A DNA stretch of 64,000 bases from Sporocytophaga sp. Its GTDB lineage: Bacteria; Bacteroidota; Bacteroidia; Cytophagales; Cytophagaceae. Position numbers and translations under genes: made by a program. Location of the stretch: contig NZ_JAGHZZ010000013.1 in the NCBI RefSeq assembly GCF_017745095.1, forward strand, positions 72,046 to 136,045. Reading direction: 5' to 3'. Positions within the stretch are counted from its first letter, which is position 1, and every line of letters begins with the position of its first letter. Positions 18,694 to 27,808 of the stretch are shown here, piece after piece. The notes under the pieces were generated by a model that saw nothing but the letters and a program-made list of their open reading frames with translations, had not been told where the DNA came from and did no database searches.

Positions 18694-20250
18694 TTAAGAA
18701 CTGCAGGATAACATGGAGCAGCCTGCCATTTGTGTTGCCCATTCAGGTCGTTTCATAAAAAATTCATCAAAATCTCTCGAATAAGGATTTTTCAAAGCCA
18801 GTTGAAGCCTCAGGAATAATTGATTTTCTCCACGTTCCAATTCTTCTATTGCCTTATGTAGAATATAATTCCTTAAAATATAACGAGGATTGTTTTCAGA
18901 CATAACCTTTAAAGATTCTTCCCTGGATATTCTGTTTGCTTCTATTCTCCCCCTCCAGGCTTTAATTGCTTGTAAAAAGATTGCTTTTGCATCAGAAGAT
19001 AATTCTTTATAAAAAGCTTCTTTGAAATGCATAACAATAACTTCATCTGTTATTTTATCTGAAGTCAGCTCTGCAAGCAATTGATAAAAGATAGTCATGT
19101 CAGGTTCAACGGCTGAAAGCATTTGTTCGAATCGATTGATAAAATCAAGATCAGAATCTCTCACTTCATCTAATCCCAGCTTGTGCCCCATCATAGCATA
19201 ATATTTCAGCCAGAATATGTTTTCATAAGATTCTACAGCTTCCACCAGTGGAGCCGTGGTTTCAAAGAGAGGAACCAATGCATTGGCAAGGCATCCTAAA
19301 TTCCAATAGGCAACGGATGATTGGTTTCCAAACGCATATCTCCTTCCCGGCAGATCGGTGGTATTGGGAGTAAACTCAGGATCATAGTTATCAAGGAAAG
19401 AATAAGGACCATAGTCAATAGTCAGGCCAAGGACTGACATATTATCTGTATTCATTACCCCATGAACAAATCCAACTCTAAGCCATTCCACTATCAATTG
19501 AGCAGTCTTTTCAACAACTTCCTTAAACCATCTAATAACCCTGTCTTCTCCTGTAATATGTGGATAATAGCGGTCTATCGTCCAATTTACAAGCCTGGTT
19601 AAATTGGTGATATCTTTTCTTGCTGCAAGCATTTCAAAATTTCCGAAACGGAGAAAGCTTGGAGATACTCTCATTACAATAGCTCCTGGCTCATATTGCG
19701 GATTTCCGTTATAAAACATATCCCGCATCACCATATCTCCTGTTGTAACAAGTCCTAGCGCTCTCGTAGTAGGAACTCTCAGATAATGCATTGCTTCACT
19801 CATCAAAAATTCTCTGACAGAAGATCTCAGAACTGCTCTTCCGTCAGCCCTTCTGGAATATGGCGTTGGTCCTGCACCTTTGAGCTGAAATTCCCAGCTT
19901 TCTCCATTTGGTGTCACCCATTCACCTAATGTAATCGCCCGGCCGTCTCCAAGTTGCCCAGCCCAATTGCCGAATTGGTGACCGGCATAACAGGAGGCAT
20001 AAGGATACATAGTAGGAGTTATAAGATTTCCACCTAAAATTTTCACATCATCAGCTGCAGGCATTTCAACCCCCAATTGCCCGGCAAAATCATCTGACCA
20101 TCCGATCAATTGGGGATTTTTTACTGGTGTAGGAAGAGCTTTACTGTATAGGACTCCGGGAGTCTGTCTGGAAGTAAGATCTCCACTGTGATCTCCGTCA
20201 AAGGAATCTACAAAATCTTTAGTATATTTTTTTGAACTTAAACTATCCAT
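18694..20250 (-). CDS. selO: SelO/YdiU pseudokinase protein adenylyltransferase
   Basis: A 518-aa member of the SelO (UPF0061) family, which transfers AMP from ATP to protein Ser, Thr or Tyr in redox homeostasis. Seen: YAGHQFGNWAGQLGDGRAI around residue 87-105, GAGPTPYSRRADGRAV, VMNTDNMSVLG with the metal-binding Asn/Asp, and TIDYGPYSFLD containing the second metal Asp. The tail ends CSMLSCSS, keeping the Cys that replaces selenocysteine in bacterial homologues. Length is normal. It precedes the M3 peptidase end by 60 bases on the same strand but a shared transcript cannot be proved. Confidence 0.93.
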   Translation of the reverse strand: MDSLSSKKYTKDFVDSFDGDHSGDLTSRQTPGVLYSKALPTPVKNPQLIGWSDDFAGQLGVEMPAADDVKILGGNLITPTMYPYASCYAGHQFGNWAGQLGDGRAITLGEWVTPNGESWEFQLKGAGPTPYSRRADGRAVLRSSVREFLMSEAMHYLRVPTTRALGLVTTGDMVMRDMFYNGNPQYEPGAIVMRVSPSFLRFGNFEMLAARKDITNLTRLVNWTIDRYYPHITGEDRVIRWFKEVVEKTAQLIVEWLRVGFVHGVMNTDNMSVLGLTIDYGPYSFLDNYDPEFTPNTTDLPGRRYAFGNQSSVAYWNLGCLANALVPLFETTAPLVEAVESYENIFWLKYYAMMGHKLGLDEVRDSDLDFINRFEQMLSAVEPDMTIFYQLLAELTSDKITDEVIVMHFKEAFYKELSSDAKAIFLQAIKAWRGRIEANRISREESLKVMSENNPRYILRNYILHKAIEELERGENQLFLRLQLALKNPYSRDFDEFFMKRPEWATQMAGCSMLSCSS

Positions 20251-20310
20251 TGATCTCCCGGCTTTACAATCTCTTTACCTCAAAACAAAAATTACTCGCT
20301 TTTCATTGAT

Positions 20311-22509
20311 TTATTTCGCTTTCTTTTCCTGTGTCTTAACAGGAAAACCCCTTTTCTTCATCAATGCATCAATCTTCGGGTCTCTGCCTCTGAAGTTACG
20401 GTATCCGATCTCAGGATCAATAGTATTACCTACAGAAAACACATATTTGGAAAGCCTTCCTGCAACATTTTTATCGTAGGGACCATTAGCCTCGGTAAAT
20501 GCTTGAAATGCATCTGCGGTAAGTACATCAGACCATAGATAGCTATAATATCCTGCCGAATAGCTATCTCCACTGAAAATATGTGCAAATTGAGGCGTAC
20601 GGTGACGCATCACCAATTCACGCGGCATTCCCAGGTCCTTTAAAGTAGCTGCTTCGAAAGAATCAGGGTTTATTTTCGGAAGTTCTGATAAGTGAAGCTT
20701 CATATCTATCAAAGCACTTGCAAGATATTCTGTCGTAGCAAAGCCCTGATTGAAAGTGGAAGCTTTTTTTATCTTTTCTGCAAGAGTAGTAGGAATTGGT
20801 TTTCCTGTCTGATAGTGAAGGGCAAAACGCTGTAATACTTCAGGAGTAGACAACCAATGTTCTAACAATTGAGACGGGAACTCTACATAGTCACGAACCA
20901 CGTTTGTACCTGAAAGTGACGGATAAGTAACATTGGAAGAAAGACCATGTAAGGCATGACCAAACTCATGGAATAAAGTCACAGCATCATCCCACGATAT
21001 TAAAATAGGTTCACCTTCTTTACCCTGAACAAAGTTCGCATTATTGGAAACTATTGTAGTAACATTCCCAATTAACTTCTGCTGATCTCTGTATGCATTC
21101 ATCCAGGCTCCTGAGCGTTTGCCTTCACGGGCAAAAGCGTCGAAATACCAATATCCGACATGAGCACCTGTTTTCTTATTCTTTACTTCCCAAACACGGA
21201 CTTCAGGATGATTTACCGGAATATTTGAAACTGGAGAAAATTCAAAGTCAAAGAGTTCTCCGGCAACCCAGAACATGCCTTCGCGCAATTTCTCAAGTTG
21301 CAGGTATTGCTTTACTTCTGTTTGATCTAGGTCATAGCGGGCTTTTCTGACTTTTTCCGCATAATATCTGTAATCCCATGGTTCAATCTTAATATTGGCT
21401 CCTTCCTTATCTGCAAGTGCCTGCATGTCTTTGACCTCTTCATGAACTCTTGCCACAGCAGGAGTCCATACTGCTTCCATAAGTTCAATGGTGCGTTCCG
21501 GAGTTTTTGCCATGGTGTTTTCCAAACGCCAGTGTGCGTGTGTTTTAAAGCCAAGCAAATGTGCTCTTCTGGCTCTCAGCTGAAGTATTTCAGTAATAAT
21601 GGCATTATTGTCATTTTTATCTCCATTGTCTCCTCTGTTTACAAACATCTTCCAGACCTTCTCCCTCAGTGCTCTGTTAGAAGAATAAGTCAGAAAAGGA
21701 TCTACCGATGATCTCGTATTAGTGATGGCCCATTTTCCTTTTTTCTTTTTAGCTGCCGCATTAGCTGCTGCATCTTTCAAAGATTGAGGAAGACCTGCAA
21801 GATCTTCTTCCTTTTCAATAACCACTACTTGTTCTGTTTCATCTGCTAAAAGGTTTTGACTGAACTTGGTAAATAAACCAGCCAGCTTCTGGTTGATTTC
21901 CGAAACTTCAGCCTTTGCAGCAGGAGACAGAGCTGCTCCGGCGCGAACAAAGTTTGTATAATATAACCAGGTCAGTCTTTGCTGCTCTGGTGTTAATTTT
22001 TTCTTTTCAGGAGAATTATAAACAGTTTCTATCCTTTTGAATAACTTTTCATTCTGTGTGATTTTATCTGAAAAAGCAGCCATTACAGGTTCCATCTCTT
22101 GCTCTACCGCCTGGAAGGCTTCATCGCTCATAGTAGAACTCCATATTCCATAGATAGTCTGCACCCGCATTAGTGTCTGACCTGATTTTTCCATTGCTGC
22201 GATCGTATTATCGAAAGTAGGTTTTTCAGGATTTGAAGTAATACGGTCTATTTCAGAAAGATTTTCAGCCATGGCCGCTTCAAGAGCTGGCTTAAAATTT
22301 TCAGTTTTAACCTTATCCAAAGGAGGAAGTCCACCGTTTGGTCCTTCCCATTTTTTAAGCAGAGGGTTATTACTTAACACAGTATCTGCAGGGTTGAAAT
22401 TAGATGTTAAAGACATATGAGGACGGTTTAAAACTGTATCAGAAAGAGCAGGAAAGCTGCTCAATGTCGTTGCGCAGAAAAATGACGCGTAAATTACCTT
22501 ATGAATCAT
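20311..22509 (-). CDS. dcp: M3 family peptidyl-dipeptidase (Dcp-like), exported
   Basis: A 732-aa zinc metallopeptidase of the oligopeptidase A/Dcp group that removes dipeptides from peptide C-termini. The zinc site HEFGHALHGL lies in ...AVTLFHEFGHALHGLSSN, with the third ligand Glu about 28 residues on (VEFPSQLLEHW). The ATG at 22509 gives a plausible signal peptide (MIHKVIYASFFCATTLSSFPALS); an ATG 11 codons earlier would disrupt it. Following text NPLLKKWEGPNGGLPPLDK is the usual start of mature bacterial Dcp. Probably periplasmic, in peptide recycling. Confidence 0.9.
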   Translation of the reverse strand: MIHKVIYASFFCATTLSSFPALSDTVLNRPHMSLTSNFNPADTVLSNNPLLKKWEGPNGGLPPLDKVKTENFKPALEAAMAENLSEIDRITSNPEKPTFDNTIAAMEKSGQTLMRVQTIYGIWSSTMSDEAFQAVEQEMEPVMAAFSDKITQNEKLFKRIETVYNSPEKKKLTPEQQRLTWLYYTNFVRAGAALSPAAKAEVSEINQKLAGLFTKFSQNLLADETEQVVVIEKEEDLAGLPQSLKDAAANAAAKKKKGKWAITNTRSSVDPFLTYSSNRALREKVWKMFVNRGDNGDKNDNNAIITEILQLRARRAHLLGFKTHAHWRLENTMAKTPERTIELMEAVWTPAVARVHEEVKDMQALADKEGANIKIEPWDYRYYAEKVRKARYDLDQTEVKQYLQLEKLREGMFWVAGELFDFEFSPVSNIPVNHPEVRVWEVKNKKTGAHVGYWYFDAFAREGKRSGAWMNAYRDQQKLIGNVTTIVSNNANFVQGKEGEPILISWDDAVTLFHEFGHALHGLSSNVTYPSLSGTNVVRDYVEFPSQLLEHWLSTPEVLQRFALHYQTGKPIPTTLAEKIKKASTFNQGFATTEYLASALIDMKLHLSELPKINPDSFEAATLKDLGMPRELVMRHRTPQFAHIFSGDSYSAGYYSYLWSDVLTADAFQAFTEANGPYDKNVAGRLSKYVFSVGNTIDPEIGYRNFRGRDPKIDALMKKRGFPVKTQEKKAK

Positions 22510-22760
22510 ATATAATTCTTTAGAAGACGTTAGGTTATACAATCGATTAAAAGTACAAAATTAACCGGGATTAAGCATTAAAATAGTTATCAGTATTAAT
22601 CAACACTCAGAATTAATACCAAAGTTCTGAATTTTAATAATTAACAGTATTTTTCAATGGCTAATGATTAATTTAGTTTAATTTAATTGATTCCTGAATT
22701 AAGGGAAATTTCAGCTCGATTGTTTATTACTCGACCTATTTTCTTTAAAAAATTACCAAC

Positions 22761-22786
22761 CAGGTATTGATCTTATAGAAGGAGCG
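22761..22786. repeat. 26-bp copy of an internal segment of the next gene
   Basis: Bases 22761-22786 match 23049-23074, inside the metallophosphoesterase gene, at 25 of 26 positions and in the same orientation. The copy sits just past that gene's stop codon. The flanks do not match. It looks like a remnant of a local duplication or of a decayed paralogue. The rest of 22543-22839 shows no gene. Confidence 0.6.
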
Positions 22787-22839
22787 TTCTGCAACATCAA
22801 CTACCAATTGGTCTTTTATTATCAGAGCATTCTCAAAGC

Positions 22840-23583
22840 CTAAACCTCAATGAATAAAGCAGGATCAAATCCATTGTATGCATCATCGATATATTCATGA
22901 GGATTACAAATGATTTGAGTACCACCAATTTTATAAAAAGAAGGTTCATGAATATGACCATGTATCCAATATTCAGGTTGATATTGAAGAATTATACTTT
23001 CAAGATTGGATGCATAGGCTGAGGAAACGATATTCTCCCTCAACCTCTCAGGTATTGATCTTATAGATGGAGCGTGATGAATTATTACTATATTTTTCTT
23101 TGATGAGGAAGTTGCCAGGCTCTGCTCCAGCCATTTTAAAGAAGCTTTATGAATTTGATAAGTATCTATTGTTCTAAGTTTGGAATAAGATGGATCTCTA
23201 CGGATCAACTTATAGTCATTCATTTTGCCCTGAACCAAACTCCCTGTATAGCGGGGATTTCCAAACAATTCAAAATCTGTCCAGAGAGTCGCTCCGTGAA
23301 ATATAATTCCATCCAGTTCAACAGAATTATTCTCTAATACATGAACATGAGTATTCTTTGCCAGGTCTTTGATTTTATTTAAAGTTTTGGGATAGCTGCC
23401 TTTGTAATATTCATGATTACCTAAAACATATACCACAGTAGTCTTTATCTCAGAATGAATCCACTGAATGCCTTTAATACCCAAATTTACATCACCTGCA
23501 AAAATAACCAGATCAGCTTGATCAAATTTGATTTCATTACATCCAAACTCACGATGCAAATCACTTAAAATTTGTATTTTCAT
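22840..23583 (-). CDS. Calcineurin-like metallophosphoesterase
   Basis: A 247-aa cytosolic phosphoesterase. All metal-site blocks are visible: ILSDLHREF (DxH) at residues 5-13, FAGDVNLG (GDxx) near 28-35, VLGNHEYYKG (GNHE) near 54-63, VIIHHAP near 169, and WIHGHIHEP (GHxH) near 210. This class splits phosphodiesters or phosphomonoesters; the substrate is not evident. It is followed on the same strand by a duplicated fragment and preceded by a frameshifted gene. Confidence 0.88.
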   Translation of the reverse strand: MKIQILSDLHREFGCNEIKFDQADLVIFAGDVNLGIKGIQWIHSEIKTTVVYVLGNHEYYKGSYPKTLNKIKDLAKNTHVHVLENNSVELDGIIFHGATLWTDFELFGNPRYTGSLVQGKMNDYKLIRRDPSYSKLRTIDTYQIHKASLKWLEQSLATSSSKKNIVIIHHAPSIRSIPERLRENIVSSAYASNLESIILQYQPEYWIHGHIHEPSFYKIGGTQIICNPHEYIDDAYNGFDPALFIEV

Positions 23584-23615
23584 TTCTTACTTTATCTTAC
23601 CAACTCATCCATTCA

Positions 23616-24097
23616 TTACATATACTCTGACAAATGACTAACATCTTTGGTTGCATAAAAATAAGATAAACCACTCCCGTCCTCTCCCATGGCTTCACCG
23701 TCAGCAATGGTCATTCTTAGCTCCGGAAAGAAAAACTCTCCTTTACCCATTTCAATAGCATCATATCCAAGATCATTTATACTTTAATCACCTCTGAAAG
23801 CTCGTTTTCAAAATCCAGACAAACTCCTTTGATAAGTATAGATATCCCCCAATGAATCTCTATTTCAGAGAACAGATCATTGCTGTTATAATTAAGAAAA
23901 AAATAATTATCCTCTTCAAGATAGTTCTGGTAGACATCTCTTCGTTGTTCGATATTTTCATCTTCAAATTCAAATACCTTATCATCTTCTTTATGCATCC
24001 CCTTAAGAATTTTCCTTATTGAATGTCTGTCATCATCCCAACTGATAAGTGCTGAATTTATTCTGAAACCAGCATCAGGTAAATATTCCATTTCCAT
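23616..24097 (-). pseudogene. Uncharacterised protein gene broken by a one-base frameshift
   Basis: The ATG-initiated frame from 24097 encodes 106 aa and stops at TAA (23777-23779) after ELSEVIKV. Shifting frame at the A-run of ATTAAAGT continues a clearly protein-like sequence (SINDLGYDAIEMGKGEFF, then PELRMTIADGE and GLSYFYATKDVSHL) to TAA at 23616-23618. Restoring one A gives an intact product of about 160 aa. Features: D-x-G-F-R-I-N near the start, QRRDVYQNYLEEDNYFF in the middle, no signal peptide. I recall similar unnamed Bacteroidota proteins but no function. Either real decay or a homopolymer error. Confidence 0.75.
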
Positions 24098-24130
24098 CTT
24101 TGTATAGATTATTCTTCAAAAAACTGACTG

Positions 24131-24511
24131 TCAAAATTTAAACTCTTCCAGGTCCACATATTTTTCAGCAAGAATTGCAAAGATGTCTCCCTTAAAGAGC
24201 TCTTTGTTCTTTTCTGCCCTGAAAACCAATATGCCATTAACTTCTGCATTAATCTCAAACTGAACTTTATCGGCTTCACACACAGCTATCTTCTCATTCT
24301 TTTTAACGTTATCTCCTATCTTTTTCTTCCAGAGCGTTGTTTTAACTATGCTCGTAGCATCTTTGGAAATTTCCGGAAATAAAATAAATTTAAAATGAAC
24401 ATCTTTATATTGATTGCTTAACCTTTCTTTGACATCATTCAAATAAAGCTCTCTTTCTTCAGGAGATCTATAGTTATCTGGCTTTTTTCCGGATTTAAAA
24501 AATTCAAACAT
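24131..24511 (-). CDS. Orphan biotinyl/lipoyl-domain protein
   Basis: A 126-aa protein whose C-terminal 75 residues fold like a lipoyl/biotinyl carrier: VKTTLWKKKIGDNVKKNEKI, then CEADKVQFEINAEVNG with Lys82 in the beta-turn where lipoate or biotin would attach (compare ETDK in E2 proteins), then a second hairpin ending FKGDIFAIL. The N-terminal 50 residues are unknown. The start chosen is the ATG at 24511; a longer TTG frame exists. It is not next to dehydrogenase or carboxylase genes, so it may be a decoy carrier or a helper. The stop lies 34 bases before the frameshifted gene on the same strand. Confidence 0.65.
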   Translation of the reverse strand: MFEFFKSGKKPDNYRSPEERELYLNDVKERLSNQYKDVHFKFILFPEISKDATSIVKTTLWKKKIGDNVKKNEKIAVCEADKVQFEINAEVNGILVFRAEKNKELFKGDIFAILAEKYVDLEEFKF

Positions 24512-24898
24512 ATCGTTTATCTTTTGCTTAGTTTTGTAAATTTCAATTCTTGTTCCGTCCCTGCTGAAGTATAAGTTACACAAAGGAGACTATACAAACA
24601 TCTGAATGCATTTACCAATTTCAGGAATTCATTTCTCAATAGTTCTCAGTGTATCTGTGTGAAATATTCAGCTCTCAGAAGTATAATTCATTAATCCTTT
24701 CAAAATTCTAGAAAAATTCGCCACTTATGGCAGAATTTAGCAAACAATTTCTTTATTTTTGGCTCTTGCCATGGTGAATTATTCAAATAAAATACTTTCT
24801 CTCTGGCCCTATCTGATATGATTTTCCTGAAAGTTAACAGCTTCCGGAAAAGCAATATCATCAGGACATTTAAACCCTTAGCATTAAAAATTTACAAA
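24512..24898. other. Intergenic region before the glycosyltransferase
   Basis: A divergent intergenic stretch, AT-rich. TATTTTTG at 24754-24761 matches the Bacteroidota -7 element TAnnTTTG but has no good -33 partner. No small gene or hairpin is convincing. Confidence 0.3.
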
Positions 24899-25780
24899 AT
24901 GAAAGTTTCAGGTTTTACAATTATAAGAAACGCTATAAAATACGATTTTCCTATAGTAGAGGCTATCACCTCTATTCTGCCTATTTGTGATGAATTTATT
25001 GTGGCCGTTGGTAAATCAGAAGATGCAACTCTGGAATTGATCAAATCCATCAATTCTCCTAAAATAAAAATTGTAGAAACAGTCTGGGATGAGTCTTTAA
25101 GAGAAGGAGGAAAAGTACTTGCAGTAGAAACAGAAAAAGCGTTTCATGCCATTTCACCTGACTCTGACTGGGCTTTTTATATTCAAGGAGATGAGGTGCT
25201 ACATGAGAAGTATCTTCCTGAAGTTAAAGCCGCTATGGAAAAATATAAAGATGACAAAAGAGTTGAAGGATTAATCTTTGGCTACATCAACTTTTACGGA
25301 TCTTATAGCTATATCGCTGACTCAAGGAAATGGTCAAAAAATGATATCAGGATTGTTAGGCCAGACAGATCTATCAGGTCTTACAAGGACGCGGTGAGCT
25401 TTAGAAAAGATGATGGAGAAAAATTAAAGGTTAAAAAAGCTGGCAATGCCATCATGTATCACTATGGCTGGGTGAAGCCTCCGGAAGCACAGCTGGAGAA
25501 GAGAAAGAACTTCGAAAAGCTATGGCATGGAGATGATACGGTGAACAAAATGTTTGATAATAAAACAGAGTTTGATTATTCTCAAATAGATTCTCTTGCT
25601 CATTTTGACGAAACGCATCCAGAGGTTATGAAAGAAAGGATTAACAGAGTAAACTGGAAGTTTTCTTTCGACCCTACAAAAGGAATTAAGTTAAGTCCAA
25701 GATTGAGAATACTTAATTTTATTTATAGAAATACAGGATGGAATATCGGTGAGTTTAAAAATTATACATTACTGAAATAA
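24899..25780 (+). CDS. Family 2-type glycosyltransferase
   Basis: A 293-aa cytosolic glycosyltransferase-A-like protein. From MKVSGFTIIRNAIKYDFPIVE the nucleotide-sugar strand is recognisable, followed by CDEFIVAVGKSEDAT, and YIQGDEVLHEKY supplies the acidic D-x-E metal/sugar-binding site near residue 110. DIRIVRPDRS and MYHYGWVKPP are features of an orphan GT2-like family I have seen in Bacteroidota, of unknown acceptor. A longer in-frame ATG at 24818 adds 27 basic residues with no match to the fold, so the internal ATG is preferred. The following lipoprotein gene is 35 bases downstream. Confidence 0.7.
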   Translation: MKVSGFTIIRNAIKYDFPIVEAITSILPICDEFIVAVGKSEDATLELIKSINSPKIKIVETVWDESLREGGKVLAVETEKAFHAISPDSDWAFYIQGDEVLHEKYLPEVKAAMEKYKDDKRVEGLIFGYINFYGSYSYIADSRKWSKNDIRIVRPDRSIRSYKDAVSFRKDDGEKLKVKKAGNAIMYHYGWVKPPEAQLEKRKNFEKLWHGDDTVNKMFDNKTEFDYSQIDSLAHFDETHPEVMKERINRVNWKFSFDPTKGIKLSPRLRILNFIYRNTGWNIGEFKNYTLLK

Positions 25781-25815
25781 TTTTGACCCATTCAGAAAAG
25801 ATCCAATCAATTGAA

Positions 25816-26220
25816 ATGAAAAAGTATATCCTTCTTTTAATCTTAGTTACTGCAATATTCAGCTGCAGCAAAAAAAGTCCTAGCCCTGAGAAAAAGGATA
25901 ATAATACATATAACGGGATCAATATAGAAGTATACAAATCTAATGATCCAGACCGTGGCTATTCTGAACAAAAGGCAACTTATGCAAATTCAGTAAATGT
26001 TGAAATAGAGGGAGATTCAATATTCTTTGAGAATACTAACGGTTCTGATGGAAAGTTTAAGATTAATCAATCCAATCAATATAATTCTACCATTGGAACC
26101 CACAACTTTATAACCTTCCAATTTAAAGACGATTCCCTTATTATCAATGACTACAGATATGGTGGCAACGGGACTTCTTACACCTCTGTTGATATAACCT
26201 TTAAAGGCCGAAAACAATAA
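25816..26220 (+). CDS. Small lipoprotein (134 aa)
   Basis: The sequence starts MKKYILLLILVTAIFSC, a lipoprotein signal with the modified Cys at 17. The mature part is short, hydrophilic and beta-rich (VNVEIEGDSIFFENTNG, DDSLIINDYRYGGNG), like the small lipocalin-like or DUF-type lipoproteins common in Bacteroidota. No family is identified. It lies directly after the glycosyltransferase on the same strand and ends at a strong terminator, so the two may form an operon. Confidence 0.65.
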   Translation: MKKYILLLILVTAIFSCSKKSPSPEKKDNNTYNGINIEVYKSNDPDRGYSEQKATYANSVNVEIEGDSIFFENTNGSDGKFKINQSNQYNSTIGTHNFITFQFKDDSLIINDYRYGGNGTSYTSVDITFKGRKQ

Positions 26221-26260
26221 AGCTTATTAAAAAGCATCAACCTCCTTTAACAATAAAAAA

Positions 26261-26290
26261 ATCCCCTCCAAGACCATTTCCGGAGGGGAT
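26261..26290. terminator. Bidirectional hairpin terminator
   Basis: Stem ATCCCCTCC (26261-26269) and GGAGGGGAT (26282-26290), 9 bp perfect, with A-run before and TTTTTATT after. It separates convergent genes and ends seven bases before the next stop codon. Confidence 0.85.
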
Positions 26291-26296
26291 TTTTAT

Positions 26297-27265
26297 TTAA
26301 TCAACCTTCTGATAATGGAGCATCCAGTTGATTCCGTACTTATCTTTGAGTTGGCCATAATAAGCGCCAAAGAACATATCTGCTAAAGGCATAATTACTT
26401 CTCCACCTTCTGACAATTCCTTAAAAATTCGCTCTGTTTCCTCTCTTGTCTCAGGCTCTACATTAATGTGCATATTATTACCTGACACAAGCTTAAATCC
26501 CATACTTTCAGGCGCATCTGTAGCCATAAGCACATGTCCTCCCAAAATTGTGAGTTCTGCATGGAGGATAAGCTTCTTATCCGCTGCACTCATAGGCGGC
26601 ACTTCGGCTGGCATTTCAATATCACCAAATCTTCTTAAGCCTACTCCCGTGAATTTCCCATTAAAGACTTTTTTGTAAAAATTAATAGCCTCCTCTGTAT
26701 TTCCATTAAAATTCAGATAAGAGGTAACTCTTGCTTTATTGCTTGTTTTATTCTCTTTACGAAGACGGAATTGTGTGCTAAGATAATGATCAAGATTTTC
26801 AAGCCCAGCAGTGAAGCCCTCTTTAAAGCCCATCTTTATTATGGTTTCCAGATCTTCCAATTTATCATAGCTGATCTCTATATTAACAGTTGTAGTCTCA
26901 TCTGTTTGCTTAAACACATTAGACCAAGTTGACCGTGGAAAGTCTTTATTTAATTTTCCATTCTCATCACAAAAGCCATCCTGATAAACGAATTGCTTCT
27001 GTTGTTTTATAGATTTGTAGTCAGCTCTGCACCAATGCCTGTCTCCTTCCGGGCCTACCATACTATAAAGCCACATTCCACCTTCACTGAAATCCATTGA
27101 TTTGGTTTCGACTCTGTAAGGCTGCGGCGCCCACCATAGGTCTAGCAGTTCACTTTCGGTCCATGCAGACCAAACCATGGCCACAGGAGCATCAAACTCC
27201 CTCTCAACTTTGATTTTGTTGTTGGCCTTATCAACAGTGAAATTCATTAATAAAGTGTTCTTCAT
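26297..27265 (-). CDS. SRPBCC (AHSA1-type) and VOC (PhnB-like) fusion protein
   Basis: A 322-aa fusion. Residues about 15-165 are an AHSA1/START-like hydrophobic-ligand domain ([42 protein letters not shown]). After a short Lys/Asn linker, residues about 178-322 are a PhnB-like vicinal-oxygen-chelate domain ([41 protein letters not shown]). The two usually occur as separate genes. Its ATG overlaps the stop of the upstream ArsR regulator (27262-27265), so they form an operon, the usual arrangement for AHSA1 proteins. Likely function: binding or detoxifying a small hydrophobic molecule sensed by the regulator; unproved. Confidence 0.8.
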   Translation of the reverse strand: MKNTLLMNFTVDKANNKIKVEREFDAPVAMVWSAWTESELLDLWWAPQPYRVETKSMDFSEGGMWLYSMVGPEGDRHWCRADYKSIKQQKQFVYQDGFCDENGKLNKDFPRSTWSNVFKQTDETTTVNIEISYDKLEDLETIIKMGFKEGFTAGLENLDHYLSTQFRLRKENKTSNKARVTSYLNFNGNTEEAINFYKKVFNGKFTGVGLRRFGDIEMPAEVPPMSAADKKLILHAELTILGGHVLMATDAPESMGFKLVSGNNMHINVEPETREETERIFKELSEGGEVIMPLADMFFGAYYGQLKDKYGINWMLHYQKVD

Positions 27266-27582
27266 TTTTTATCGGATTTAAGTTTGGCTAATACATTATC
27301 AAGTTGGTTAAAACGTTTCTCCAGCAATCCCTTGAACTGCTGAAGCCACTTATCTATTTCCTGCATCTTATCAGGGTTAATGTGATAGTAAATCTCTCGG
27401 CCTTGTTGTTCTTGTTTTAACAATTCACATTCCACTAGGATCTTAATATGCTTTGACACAGCCTGCCTGCTACTGTCAAAATGTTCAGCAACAGCATTAG
27501 GCGTTAAAGCCTGGACGGCAATCAAACATAAAATTGCCCTCCTGGTCGGATCTGCAATTGCCTGAAATACATCTCTTCTCAT
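27262..27582 (-). CDS. ArsR-family transcriptional repressor
   Basis: A 106-aa winged-helix regulator. [18 protein letters not shown] opens the domain, [24 protein letters not shown] is the helix-turn-helix, and [16 protein letters not shown] is the wing. It has no clustered Cys metal site, placing it with the ArsR proteins paired with AHSA1 genes rather than metal sensors. A TTG 7 codons upstream is less likely than the ATG at 27582. A promoter with an inverted repeat in its spacer lies just upstream, suggesting autoregulation. Confidence 0.88.
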   Translation of the reverse strand: MRRDVFQAIADPTRRAILCLIAVQALTPNAVAEHFDSSRQAVSKHIKILVECELLKQEQQGREIYYHINPDKMQEIDKWLQQFKGLLEKRFNQLDNVLAKLKSDKK

Positions 27583-27614
27583 ATCCTCTTCTTTCTTTTG
27601 CAACTAATCGGTAG

Positions 27615-27646
27615 CAAATATATATGCAACTTTTCGGTTGCGCAAA
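27615..27646 (-). promoter_or_regulatory. Promoter of the arsR-SRPBCC operon with operator-like inverted repeat
   Basis: On the minus strand TTTG (27643-27646) and TATATTTG (27615-27622) are separated by 20 bases, a full match to the Bacteroidota consensus. Inside the spacer GCAAC-TTTTCG-GTTGC (27626-27641) is a perfect inverted repeat, well placed to be bound by the ArsR protein and block polymerase. The ATG follows 33 bases after the -7 element. Confidence 0.6.
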
Positions 27647-27808
27647 TATTTTTAAGTTTTTTTAAATTAATTATGATTTGTTCTAATCAAATTTTCAGTT
27701 TTTTAAAAAATTGGTGAGTTTTAATAGTTTCTAGAAGTTAATCGCTTAAATTAAGTATTGAAATTATAACCCTTAAAGGACAACTTATATTTCAGCTCAC
27801 AAATAAAA

